This document shows positions 19,072-34,000 of a stretch of 64,000 nt of DNA, one piece after another; the stretch's first letter is position 1; every line of letters starts with the position of its first letter. Position numbers and translations under genes: made by a program. This stretch comes from Elmis aenea (taxonomy: Eukaryota; Arthropoda; Insecta; Coleoptera; Elmidae). The notes under the pieces are model-generated. The model was given only the letters and a program-made list of their open reading frames with translations. It searched no databases and was not told the origin of the DNA. The stretch is from the NCBI GenBank assembly GCA_947652605.1, contig OX393578.1, forward strand, positions 57,171,415-57,235,414, read 5' to 3'.

Positions 19072-22000
19072 GAGCCGTTTTCGAGAAAATTTTCAAAATT
19101 TTTAATTTTTTGAATAACTTTGTAAATTAAATTTCAAAATAGTTGAGACAAACGGCATTATACTAAGAAAAATAAACTGTATAACATACTAAAATTTGAA
19201 CAAAATCGTAAGAGCCGTTTTCGAGATAAATTTTCAAAATTTTTAATTTTTTGAATAACTTTGTAAATTAAATTTCAAAATAGTTGAGACAAACGGCATA
19301 ATACTAAGAAAAAAAGGCTTTGCACTTTTTTCGACAAAAAAATCGATTTTCTTAAAACTATAGCAAATGGCTTCAAACTTCTTATACACGTTAGTTATTA
19401 GCAAGTTAAGGATTATTAGCCCCTAAATACGATTTTTAATTTTTCGCGAAAAATGGGAAAAGTACAAAGGCTATAGTCTTTGCACTTTTTTCGACAAAAA
19501 AATCGATTTTCTTAAAACTACAGCAAATGGCTTCAAACTTCTTATACACGTTAGTTATTAGCAAGTTAAGGATTATTAGCCCCTAAATACGATTTTTAAT
19601 TTTTCGCGAAAAATGGGAAAAGTACAAAAGCTATAGTCTTTGCACTTTTTTCGACAAAAAAATCGATTTTCTTAAAACTACAGCAAATGGCTTCAAACTT
19701 CTTATACACGTTAGTTATAAGCTAATTAAGGATTATTAGCCCCTAAATACGATTTTTAATTTTTTGAATAACTTTGGAAATTAAATTTCAAAATAGTTGC
19801 GACAAACGGCATTATACTAAGAAAAATAAACTCTATAACATACTAAAATTTGAACAAAATCGTAAAAGCCGTTTTCGAAAAAAAATTTCAAAATTTTAAA
19901 TTTTCTGAATAACTTTGTAAATTAACTTTCAAAATAGTTGAGACAAACGGCAATATACTAAGAAAAATAAACTCTATAACATACTAAAATTTGAACAAAA
20001 TCGTAAGAGCCGTTTTCAAGAAAAATTTTCAAAATATTTAATTTTCTGAATAACTTTGTAAATTAAATTTCAAAATAGTTGAGACAAACGGCATTATACT
20101 AAGAAAAATAAACTCTATAACATACTAAAATTTGAACAAAATCGTATGAGCCGTTTTCGAGGAAAATTTTCAAAATTTTTAATTTTTTGAATAACTTTGG
20201 AAATTAAATTTCAAAATAGTTGAGACAAACGGCATTATACTAAGAAAAATAAACTCTATAACATACTAAAATTTGAACAAAATCGTATGAGCCGTTTTCG
20301 AGGAAAAATTTCAAAATTTTTAATTTTTTGAATAACTTTGGAAATTAAATTTCAAAATAGTTGCGACAAACGGCATTATACTAAGAAAAATAAACTCTAT
20401 AACATACTAAAATTTGAACAAAATCGTAAGAGCCGTTTTCGAGAAAAATTTTCAAAATTTTTAATTTTTTGAATAACTTTGTAAATTAAATTTCAAAATA
20501 GTTGAGACCAACGGCATTATACTAAGAAAAATAAACTCTATAACATACTAAAATTTGAACAAAATCGTAAGAGCCGTTTTCGAGAAAAATTTTCAAAATT
20601 TTTAATTTTCTGAATAACTTTGTAAATTAAATTTCAAAATAGTTGAGACAAACGGCAGTATACTAAGAAAAATAAACTCTATAACATACTAAAATTTGAA
20701 CAAAATCGTATGAGCCGTTTTCGAGAAAAATTTTCAAAATTTTTAATTTTTTGAATAACTTTGGAAATTAAATTTCAAAATAGTTGAGACAAACGGCATT
20801 ATACTAAGAAAAATAAACTCTATAACATACTAAAATTTGAACAAAATCGTATGAGCCGTTTTCGAGGAAAATTTTCAAAATTTTTAATTTTTTGAATAAC
20901 TTTGGAAATTAAATTTCAAAATAGTTGAGACAAACGGCATTATACTAAGAAAAATAAACTCTATAACATACTAAAATTTGAACAAAATCGTATGAGCCGT
21001 TTTCGAGGAAAATTTTCAAAATTTTTAATTTTCTGAATAACTTTGTAAATTAAATTTCAAAATTGTTGAGACAAACGGCATTATACTAAGAAAAATAAAC
21101 TCTATAACATACTAAAATTTGAACAAAATCGTAAGAGCCGTTTTCGAGAAAAAATTTCAAAATTTTTAATTTTTTGAATAACTTTGTAAATTAAATTTCA
21201 AAATAGTTGAGACAAACGGCATTACACTAAGAAAAATAAACTGTATAACATACTAAAATTTGAACAAAATCGTAAGAGCCGTTTTCGAGATAAATTTTCA
21301 AAATTTTTAATTTTTTGAATAACTTTGTAAATTAAATTTCAAAATAGTTGAGACAAACGGCATTATACTAAGAAAAATAAACTGTATAACATACTAAAAT
21401 TTGAACAAAATCGTAAGAGCCGTTTTCGAGATAAATTTTCAAAATGTTTAATTTTTTGAATAACTTTGTAAATTAAATTTCAAAATAGTTGAGACAAACG
21501 GCATAATACTAAGAAAAAAAGGCTTTGCACTTTTTTCGACAAAAAAATCGATTTTCTTAAAACTATAGCAAATGGCTTCAAACTTCTTATACACGTTAGT
21601 TATTAGCAAGTTAAGGATTATTAGACCCTAAATACGATTTTTAATTTTTCGCGAAAAATGGGAAAAGTACAAAGGCTATAGTCTTTGCACTTTTTTCGAC
21701 AAAAAAATCGATTTTCTTAAAACTACAGCAAATGGCTTCAAACTTCTTATACACGTTAGTTATTAGCAAGTTGAGGATTATTAGCCCCTAAATACGATTT
21801 TTAATTTTTCGCGAAAAATGGGAAAAGTACAAAGGCTATAGTCTTTGCACTTTTTTCGACAAAAAAATCGATTTTCTTAAAACTACAGCAAATGGCTTCA
21901 AACTTCTTATACACGTTAGTTATGAGCTAATTAAGGATTATTAGCCCCTAAATACGATTTTTAATTTTTTGAATAACTTTGGAAATTAAATTTCAAAATA

Positions 22001-25000
22001 GTTGCGACAAACGGCATTATACTAAGAAAAATAAACTCTATAACATACTAAAATTTGAACAAAATCGTAACAGCCGTTTTCGAGAAAAATTTTCAAAATT
22101 TTAAATTTTCTGAATAACTTTGTAAATTAAATTTCGAAATAGTTGAGACAAACGGCATTATACTAAGAAAAATAAACTGTATAACATACTAAAATTTGAA
22201 CAAAATCGTAAAAGCCGTTTTCGAGATAAATTTTCAAAATTTTTAATTTTTTGAATAACTTTGGAAATTAAATTTCAAAATAGTTGAGACAAACGGCATT
22301 ATACTAAGAAAAATAAACTCTATAACATACTAAAATTTGAACAAAATCGTATGAGCCGTTTTCGACGAAAATTTTCAAAATTTTTAATTTTTTGAATAAC
22401 TTTGGAAATTAAATTTCAAAATAGTTGAGACAAACGGCATTATACTAAGAAAAATAAACTCTATAACATACTAAAATTTGAACAAAATCGTAAGAGCCGT
22501 TTTCGAGAAAAATTTTCAAAATTTTTAATTTTCTGAATAACTTTGTAAATTAAATTTCAAAATAGTTGAGACAAACGGCATTATACTAAGAAAAATAAAC
22601 TGTATAACATACTAAAATTTGAACAAAATCGTAAGAGCCGTTTTCGAGATAAATTTTCAAAATTTTTAATTTTTTGAATAACTTTGTAAATTAAATTTCA
22701 AAATAGTTGAGACAAACGGCATAATACTAAGAAAAAAAGGCTTTGCACTTTTTTCGACAAAAAAATCGATTTTCTTAAAACTATAGCAAATGGCTTCAAA
22801 CTTCTTATACACGTTAGTTATTAGCAAGTTAAGGATTATTAGCCCCTAAATACGATTTTTAATTTTTCGCGAAAAATGGGAAAAGTACAAAGGCTATAGT
22901 CTTTGCACTTTTTTCGACAAAAAAATCGATTTTCTTAAAACTACAGCAAATGGCTTCAAACTTCTTATACACGTTAGTTATGAGCTAATTAAGGATTATT
23001 AGCCCCTAAATACGATTTTTAATTTTTTGAATAACTTTGGAAATTAAATTTCAAAATAGTTGCGACAAACGGCATTATACTAAGAAAAATAAACTCTATA
23101 ACATACTAAAATTTGAACAAAATCGTAAGAGCCGTTTTCGAGAAAAATTTTCAAAATTTTTAATTTTTTGAATAACTTTGTAAATTAAATTTCAAATTTG
23201 TTGAGACAAACGGCATTATACTAAGAAAAATTAACTGTATAACATACTAAAATTTGAACAAAATCGTAAAAGCCGTTTTCGAGAAAAATTTTAAAAATTT
23301 TAAATTTTCTGAATAACTTTGTAAATTAAATTTCAAAATAGTTGAGACAAACGGCATTATACTAAGAAAAATAAACTCTATAACATACTAAAATTTGAAC
23401 AAAATCGTATGAGCCGTTTTCGAGGAAAATTTTCAAAATTTTTAATTTTTTGAATAACTTTGTAAATTAAATTTCAAAATAGTTGAGACAAACGGCATTA
23501 TACTAAGAAAAATAAACTCTATAACATACTAAAATTTGAACAAAATCGTATGAGCCGTTTTCGAGAAAAATTTTCAAAATTTTTAATTTTTTGTATAACT
23601 TTGTAAATTAAATTTCAAAATAGTTGAGACAAACGGCATTATACTAAGAAAAATAAACTCTATAACATACTAAAATTTGAACAAAATCGTATGAGCCGTT
23701 TTCGAGGAAAATTTTCAAAATTTTTAATTTTTTGTATAACTTTGGAAATTAAATTTCAAAATAGTTGAGACAAACGGCATTATACTAAGAAAAATAAACT
23801 CTATAACATACTAAAATTTGAACAAAATCGTATGAGCCGTTTTCGAGGAAAATTTTCAAAATTTTTATTTTTCTGAACAACTTTGTAAATTAAATTTCAA
23901 AATTGTTGAGACAAACGGCATTATACTAAGAAAAATAAACTGTATAACATACTAAAATTTGAACAAAATCGTAAGAGCCGTTTTCGAGAAAAAATTTCAA
24001 AATTTTTAATTTTTTGAATAACTTTGTAAATTAAATTTCAAAATAGTTGAGACAAACGGCATTATACTAAGAAAAATAAACTGTATAACATACTAAAATT
24101 TGAACAAAATCGTAAGAGCCGTTTTCGAGATAAATTTTCAAAATTTTTAATTTTTTGAATAACTTTGTAAATTAAATTTCAAAATAGTTGAGACAAACGG
24201 CATAATACTAAGAAAAAAAGGCTTTGCACTTTTTTCGACAAAAAAATCGATTTTCTTAAAACTATAGCAAATGGCTTCAAACTTCTTATACACGTTAGTT
24301 ATTAGCAAGTTAAGGATTATTAGCCCCTAAATACGATTTTTAATTTTTCGCGAAAAATGGGAAAAGTACAAAGGCTATAGTCTTTGCACTTTTTTCGACA
24401 AAAAAATCGATTTTCTTAAAACTACAGCAAATGGCCTCAAACTTCTTATACACGTTATTTATGAGCTAATTAAGGATTATTAGCCCCTAAATACGATTTT
24501 TAATTTTTTGAATAACTTTGGAAATTAAATTTCAAAATAGTTGCGACAAACGGCATTATACTAAGAAAAATAAACTCTATAACATACTAAAATTTGAACA
24601 AAATCGTAAGAGCCGTTTTCGAGAAAAAATTTCAAAATTTTTAATTTTTTGAATAACTTTGTAAATTAAATTTCAAAATAGTTGAGACAAACGGCATTAT
24701 ACTAAGAAAAATAAACTCTATAACATACTATAATTTGAACAAAATCGTAAAAGCCGTTTTCGAGTAAAATTTTCAAAATTTTTAATTTTCTGAATAACTT
24801 TGTAAATTAAATTTCAAAATAGTTGAGACAAACGGCATTATACTAAGAAAAATAAACTCTATAACATACTAAAATTTGAACAAAATCGTATGAGCCGTTT
24901 TCGAGGAAAATTTTCAAAATTTTTAATTTTTTGAATAACTTTGGAAATTAAATTTCAAAATAGTTGAGACAAACGGCATTATACTAAGAAAAATAAACTC

Positions 25001-28000
25001 TATAACATACTAAAATTTGAACAAAATCGTAAGAGCCGTTTTCGAGAAAAAATTTCAAAATTTTTAATTTTTTGAATAACTTTGTAAATTAAATTTCAAA
25101 ATTGTTGAGACAAACGGCATTATACTAAGAAAAATTAACTGTATAACATACTAAAATTTGAACAAAATCGTATGAGCCGTTTTCGAGGAAAATTTTCAAA
25201 ATTTTTAATTTTTTGAATAACTTTGTAAATTAAATTTCAAAATAGTTGAGACAAACGGCATTATACTAAGAAAAATAAACTCTATAACATACTAAAATTT
25301 GAACAAAATCGTAAGAGCCGTTTTCGAGAAAATTTTTCAAAATTTTTAATTTTTTGAATAACTTTGTAAATTAAATTTCAAAATAGTTGCGACAAACGGC
25401 ATTATACTAAGAAAAATAAACTCTATAACATACTAAAATTTGAACAAAATCGTAAGAGCCGTTTTCGAGGAAAATTTTCAAAATTTTTAATTTTTTGAAT
25501 AACTTTGTAAATTAAATTTCAAAATAGTTGAGACAAACGGCATTATACTAAGAAAAATAAACTCTATAACATACTAAAATTTGAACAAAATCGTATGAGC
25601 CGTTTTCGAGAAAAATTTTCAAAATTTTTAATTTTTTGTATAACTTTGTAAATTAAATTTCAAAATAGTTGAGACAAACGGCATTATACTAAGAAAAATA
25701 AACTCTATAACATACTAAAATTTGAACAAAATCGTATGAGCCGTTTTCGAGGAAAATTTTCAAAATTTTTAATTTTTTGTATAACTTTGGAAATTAAATT
25801 TCAAAATAGTTGAGACAAACGGCATTATACTAAGAAAAATAAACTCTATAACATACTAAAATTTGAACAAAATCGTATGAGCCGTTTTCGAGGAAAATTT
25901 TCAAAATTTTTATTTTTCTGAACAACTTTGTAAATTAAATTTCAAAATTGTTGAGACAAACGGCATTATACTAAGAAAAATAAACTCTATAACATACTAA
26001 AATTTGAACAAAATCGTATGAGCCGTTTTCGAGGAAAATTTTCAAAATTTTTAATTTTCTGAATAACTTTGTAAATTAAATTTCAAAATAGTTGAGACAA
26101 ACGGCATTATACTAAGAAAAATTAACTGTATAACATACTAAAATTTGAACAAAATCGTAAGAGCCGTTTTCGAGAAAAAATTTTAAAATTTTAAATTTTT
26201 TGAATAACTTTGTAAATTAAATTTCAAAATAGTTGAGACAAACGGCATTATACTAAGAAAAATAAACTGTATAACATACTAAAATTTGAACAAAATCGTA
26301 AGAGCCGTTTTCGAAATAAATTTTCAAAATTTTTAATTTTTTGAATAACTTTGTAAATTAAATTTCAAAATAGTTGAGACAAACGGCATTATACTAAGAA
26401 AAATAAACTGTATAACATACTAAAATTTGAACAAAATCGTAAGAGCCGTTTTCGAGATAAATTTTCAAAATTTTTAATTTTTTGAATAACTTTGTAAATT
26501 AAATTTCAAAATAGTTGAGACAAACGGCATAATACTAAGAAAAAAAGGCTTTGCACTTTTTTCGACAAAAAAATCGATTTTCTTAAAACTATAGCAAATG
26601 GCTTCAAACTTCTTATACACGTTAGTTATTAGCAAGTTAAGGATTATTAGCCCCTAAATACGATTTTTAATTTTTCGCGAAAAATGGGAAAAGTACAAAG
26701 GCTATAGTCTTTGCACTTTTTTCGACAAAAAAATCGATTTTCTTAAAACTACAGCAAATGGCTTCAAACTTCTTATACACGTTAGTTATTAGCAAGTTAA
26801 AGATTATTAGCCCCTAAATACGATTTTTAATTTTTCGCGAAAAATGGGAAAAGTACAAAGGCTATATATAGTCTTTGCACTTTTTTCGACAAAAAAATCG
26901 ATTTTCTTAAAACTACAGCAAATGGCTTCAAACTTCTTATACACGTTAGTTATGAGCTAATTAAGGATTATTAGCCCCTAAATACGATTTTTAATTTTTT
27001 GAATAACTTTGGAAATTAAATTTCAAAATAGTTGCGACAAACAGCATTATACTAAGAAAAATAAACTCTATAACATACTAAAATTTGAACAAAATCGTAA
27101 GAGCTGTTTTCGAGAAAAAATTTCAAAATTTTTAATTTTTTGAATAACTTTGTAAATTAAATTTCAAAATAGTTGAGACAAACGGCATTATACTAAGAAA
27201 AATAAACTCTATAACATACTAAAATTTGAACAAAATCGTAAGAGCCGTTTTCGAGAAAAATTTTCAAAATTTTTAATTTTCTGAATAACTTTGTAAATTA
27301 AATTTCAAAATAGTTGAGACAAACGGCATTATACTAAGAAAAATAAACTCTATAACATACTAAAACTTGAACAAAATCGTATTAGCCGTTTTCGAGGAAA
27401 ATTTTCAAAATTTTTAATTTTTTGAATAACTTTGGAAATTAAATTTCAAAATAGTTGAGACAAACGGCATAATACTAAGAAAAATAAACTCTATAACATA
27501 CTAAAATTTGAACAAAATCGTATGAGCCGTTTTCGAGGAAAATTTTCAAAATTTTTAATTTTCTGAATAACTTTGTAAATTAAATTTCAAAATTGTTGAG
27601 ACAAACGGCATTATACTAAGAAAAATAAACTCTATAACATACTAAAATTTGAACAAAATCGTAGGAGCCGTTTTCGAGAAAAAATTTCAAAATTTTTAAT
27701 TTTTTGAATAACTTTGTAAATTAAATTTCAAAATAGTTGAGACAAACGGCATTATACTAAGAAAAATAAACTGTATAACATACTAAAATTTGAACAAAAT
27801 CGTAAGAGCCGTTTTCGAGATAAATTTTCAAAATTTTTAATTTTTTGAATAACTTTGTAAATTAAAATTCAAAATAGTTGAGACAAACGGCATTATACTA
27901 AGAAAAATAAACTGTATAACATACTAAAATTTGAACAAAATCGTAAGAGCCGTTTTCGAGATAAATTTTCAAAATTTTTAATTTTTTGAATAACTTTGTA

Positions 28001-31000
28001 AATTAAATTTCAAAATAGTTGAGACAAACGGCATAATACTAAGAAAAAAAGGCTTTGCACTTTTTTCGACAAAAAAATCGATTTTCTTAAAACTATAGCA
28101 AATGGCTTCAAACTTCTTATACACGTTAGTTATTAGCAAGTTAAGGATTATTAGCCCCTAAATACGATTTTTAATTTTTCGCGAAAAATGGGAAAAGTAC
28201 AAAGGCTATATATAGTCTTTGCACTTTTTTCGACAAAAAAATCGATTTTCTTAAAACTACAGCAAATGGCTTCAAACTTCTTATACACGTTAGTTATTAG
28301 CAAGTTAAGGATTATTAGCCCTTAAATACGATTTTTAATTTTTCGCGAAAAATGGGAAAAGTACAAAGGCTATATATAGTCTTTGCACTTTTTTCGACAA
28401 AAAAATCGATTTTCTTAAAACTACAGCAAATGGCTTCAAACTTCTTATACACGTTAGTTATGAGCTAATTAAGGATTATTAGCCCCTAAATACGATTTTT
28501 AATTTTTTGAATAACTTTGGAAATTAAATTTCAAAATAGTTGCGACAAACGGCATTATACTAAGAAAAATAAACTCTATAACATACTAAAATTTGAACAA
28601 AATCGTAAGAGCCGTTTTCGAGAAAAATTTTCAAAATTTTAAATTTTCTGAATAACTTTGTAAATTAAATTTCGAAATAGTTGCGACAAACGGCATTATA
28701 CTAAGAAAAATAAACTCTATAACATACTAAAATTTAAACAAAATCGTAAAAGCCGTTTTCAAGAAAAAATTTCAAAATTTTAAATTTTCTGAATAACTTT
28801 GTAAATTAACTTTCAAAAAAGTTGAGACAAACGGCATTATACTAAGAAAAATAAACTCTATAACATTCTAAAATTTGAACAAAATCGTAAAAGCCGTTTT
28901 CGAGAAAAATTTTCAAAATTTTTAATTTTCTGAATAACTTTGTAAATTAAATTTCAAAATAGTTGAGACAAACGGCATTATACTAAGAAAAATAAACTGT
29001 ATAACATACTAAAATTTGAACAAAATCGTAAGAGCCGTTTTCGAGAAAAAATTTCAAAATTTTTAATTTTTTGAATAACTTTGTAAATTAAATTTCAAAA
29101 TAGTTGAGACAAACGGCATTATACTAAGAAAAATAAACTGTATAACATACTAGAATTTGAACAAAATCGTAAGAGCCGTTTTCGAGATAAATTTTCAAAA
29201 TTTTTAATTTTTTGAATAACTTTGTAAATTAAATTTCAAAATAGTTGAGACAAACGGCATAATACTAAGAAAAAAAGGCTTTGCACTTTTTTCGACAAAA
29301 AAATCGATTTTCTTAAAACTATAGCAAATGGCTTCAAACTTCTTATACACGTTAGTTATTAGCAAGTTAAGGATTATTAGCCCCTAAATACGATTTTTAA
29401 TTTTTTGAATAACTTTGGAAATTAAATTTCAAAATAGTTGAGACAAACGGCATTATACTAAGAAAAATAAACTCTATAACATACTAAAATTTGAACAAAA
29501 TCGTATTAGCCGTTTTCGAGGAAAATTTTCAAAATTTTTAATTTTTTGAATAACTTTGTAAATTAAATTTCAAAATTGTTGAGACAAACGGCATTATACT
29601 AAGAAAAATAAACTCTATAACATACTAAAATTTGAACAAAATCGTAAGAGCCGTTTTCGAGAAAAAATTTCAAAATTTTTAATTTTTTGAATAACTTTGT
29701 AAATTAAATTTCAAAATAGTTGAGACAAACGGCATTATACTAAGAAAAATAAACTGTATAACATACTAAAATTTGAACACAATCGTAAGAGCCGTTTTCG
29801 AGATAAATTTTCAAAATTTTTAATTTTTTGAATAACTTTGTAAATTAAATTTCAAAATAGTTGAGACAAAAGGCATTATACTAAGAAAAATAAACTGTAT
29901 AACATACTAAAATTTGAACAAAATCGTAAGAGCCGTTTTCGAGAAAAAATTTCAAAATTTTTAATTTTTTGAATAACTTTGTAAATTAAATTTCAAAATA
30001 GTTGAGACAAACGGCATTATACTAAGAAAAATAAACTGTATAACATACTAAAATTTGAACAAAATCGTAAGAGCCGTTTTCGAGATAAATTTTCAAAATT
30101 TTTAATTTTTTGAATAACTTTGTAAATTAAATTTCAAAATAGTTGAGACAAACGGCATTATACTAAGAAAAATAAACTCTATAACATACTAAAATTTGAA
30201 CAAAATCGTATGAGCCGTTTTCGAGGAAAATTTTCAAAATTTTTAATTTTTTGAATAACTTTGTAAATTAAATTTCAAAATAGTTGAGACAAACGGCATT
30301 ATACTAAGAAAAATAAACTCTATAACATACTAAAATTTGAACAAAATCGTATGAGCCGTTTTCGAGAAAAATTTTCAAAATTTTTAATTTTTTGTATAAC
30401 TTTGTAAATTAAATTTCAAAATAGTTGAGACAAACGGCATTATACTAAGAAAAATAAACTCTATAACATACTAAAATTTGAACAAAATCGTATGAGCCGT
30501 TTTCGAGGAAAATTTTCAAAATTTTTAATTTTTTGAATAACTTTGGAAATTAAATTTCAAAATAGTTGAGACAAACGGCATTATACTAAAAAAAATAAAC
30601 TCTATAACATACTAAAATTTGAACAAAATCGTATGAGCCGTTTTGGAGGAAAATTTTCAAAATTTTTAATTTTTTGAACAACTTTGTAAATTAAATTTCA
30701 AAATTGTTGAGACAAACGGCATTATACTAAGAAAAATAAACTGTATAACATACTAAAATTTGAACAAAATCGTAAGAGCCATTTTCGAGAAAAAATTTCA
30801 AAATTTTTAATTTTTTGAATAACTTTGTAAATTAAATTTCAAAATAGTTGAGACAAACGGCATTATACTAAGAAAAATAAACTGTATAACATACTAAAAT
30901 TTGAACAAAATCGTAAGAGCCGTTTTCGAGATAAATTTTCAAAATTTTTAATTTTTTGAATAACTTTGTAAATTAAATTTCAAAATAGTTGAGACAAACG

Positions 31001-34000
31001 GCATAATACTAAGAAAAAAAGGCTTTGCACTTTTTTCGACAAAAAAATCGATTTTCTTAAAACTATAGCAAATGGCTTCAAACTTCTTATACACGTTAGT
31101 TATTAGCAAGTTAAGGATTATTAGCCCCTAAATACGATTTTTAATTTTTCGCGAAAAATGGGAAAAGTACAAAGGCTATAGTCTTTGCACTTTTTTCGAC
31201 AAAAAAATCGATTTTCTTAAAACTACAGCAAATGGCTTCAAACTTCTTATACACGTTAGTTATTAGCAAGTTAAGGATTATTAGCCCCTAAATACGATTT
31301 TTAATTTTTCGCGAAAAATGGGAAAAGTACAAAGGCTATAGTCTTTGCACTTTTTTCGACAAAAAAATCGATTTTCTTAAAACTACAGCAAATGGCTTCA
31401 AACTTCTTATACACGTTAGTTATGAGCTAATTAAGGATTATTAGCCCCTAAATACGATTTTTAATTTTTTGAATAACTTTGGAAATTAAATTTCAAAATA
31501 GTTGCGACAAACGGCATTATACTAAGAAAAATAAACTCTATAACATACTAAAATTTGAACAAAATCGTAAGAACCGTTTTCGAGAAAAAAATTCAAAATT
31601 TTTAATTTTTTGAATAACTTTGTAAATTAAATTTCAAAATAGTTGAGACAAACAGCATTATACTAAGAAAAATAAACTCTATAACATACTAAAATTTGAA
31701 CAAAATCGTAAAAGCCGTTTTCGAGAAAAATTTTCAAAATTTTTAATTTTCTGAATAACTTTGTAAATTAAATTTCAAAATAGTTGAGACAAACGGCATT
31801 ATACTAAGAAAAATAAACTGTATAACATACTAGAATTTGAACAAAATCGTAAGAGCCGTTTTCGAGATAAATTTTCAAAATTTTTAATTTTTTGAATAAC
31901 TTTGGAAATAAAATTTCAAAATAGTTGCGACAAACGGCATTATACTAAGAAAAATAAACTCTATAACATACTAAAATTTAAACAAAATCGTAAAAGCCGT
32001 TTTCAAGAAAAAATTTCAAAATTTTAAATTTTCTGAATAACTTTGTAAATTAACTTTCAAAAAAGTTGAGACAAATGGCATTATACTAAGAAAAATAAAC
32101 TCTATAACATTCTAAAATTTGAACAAAATCGTAAGAGCCGTTTTCGAGAAAAATTTTCAAAATTTTTAATTTTCTGAATAACTTTGTAAATTAAATTTCA
32201 AAATAGTTGAGACAAACGGCATTATACTAAGAAAAATAAACTGTATAACATACTAAAATTTGAACAAAATCGTAAGAGCCGTTTTCGAGAAAAAATTTCA
32301 AAATTTTTAATTTTTTGAATAACTTTGTAAATTAAATTTCAAAATAGTTGAGAAAAACGGCATTATACTAAGAAAAATAAACTGTATAACATACTAAAAT
32401 TTGAACAAAATCGTAAGAGCTGTTTTCGAGATAAATTTTCAAAATTTTTAATTTTTTGAATAACTTTGTAAATTAAATTTCAAAATAGTTGAGACAAACG
32501 GCATAATACTAAGAAAAAAAGGCTTTGCACTTTTTTCGACAAAAAAATCGATTTTCTTAAAACTATAGCAAATGGCTTCAAACTTCTTATACACGTTAGT
32601 TATTAGCAAGTTAAGGATTATTAGCCCCTAAATACGATTTTTAATTTTTTGAATAACTTTGGAAATTAAATTTCAAAATAGTTGAGACAAACGGCATTAT
32701 ACTAAGAAAAATAAACTCTATAACATACTAAAATTTGAACAAAATCGTATTAGCCGTTTTCGAGGAAAATTTTCAAAATTTTTAATTTTTTGAATAACTT
32801 TGTAAATTAAATTTCAAAATAGTTGAGACAAACGGCATTATACTAAGAAAAATAAACTCTATAACATACTAAAATTTGAACAAAATCGTATGAGCCGTTT
32901 TCGAGGAAAATTTTCAAAATTTTTAATTTTCTGAATAACTTTGTAAATTAAATTTCAAAATTGTTGAGACAAACGGCATTATACTAAGAAAAATAAACTC
33001 TATAACATACTAAAATTTGAACAAAATCGTAAGAGCCGTTTTCGAGATAAATTTTCAAAATTTTTAATTTTTTGAATAACTTTGTAAATTAAATTTCAAA
33101 ATAGTTGAGACAAACGGCATTATACTAAGAAAAATAAACTCTATAACATACTAAAATTTGAACAAAATCGTATGAGCCGTTTTCGAGGAAAATTTTCAAA
33201 ATTTTTAATTTTTTGAATAACTTTGTAAATTAAATTTCAAAATAGTTGAGACAAACGGCATTATACTAAGAAAAATAAACTGTATAACATACTAAAATTT
33301 GAACAAAATCGTAAGAGCCGTTTTCGAGAAAAATTTTCAAAATTTTTAATTTTTTGTATAACTTTGTAAATTAAATTTCAAAATAGTTGAGACAAACGGC
33401 ATTATACTAAGAAAAATAAACTCTATAACATACTAAAATTTGAACAAAATCGTATGAGCCGTTTTCGAGGAAAATTTTCAAAATTTTTAATTTTTTGAAT
33501 AACTTTGGAAATTAAATTTCAAAATAGTTGAGACAAACGGCATTATACTAAAAAAAATAAACTCTATAACATACTAAAATTTGAACAAAATCGTATGAGC
33601 CGTTTTGGAGGAAAATTTTCAAAATTTTTAATTTTTTGAACAACTTTGTAAATTAAATTTCAAAATTGTTGAGACAAACGGCATTATACTAAGAAAAATA
33701 AACTGTATAACATACTAAAATTTGAACAAAATCGTAAGAGCCGTTTTCGAGAAAAAATTTCAAAATTTTTAATTTTTTGAATAACTTTGTAAATTAAATT
33801 TCAAAATAGTTGAGACAAACGGCATTATACTAATAAAAATAAACTGTATAACATACTAAAATTTGAACAAAATCGTAAGAGCCGTTTTCGAGATAAATTT
33901 TCAAAATTTTTAATTTTTTGAATAACTTTGTAAATTAAATTTCAAAATAGTTGAGACAAACGGCATAATACTAAGAAAAAAAGGCTTTGCACTTTTTTCG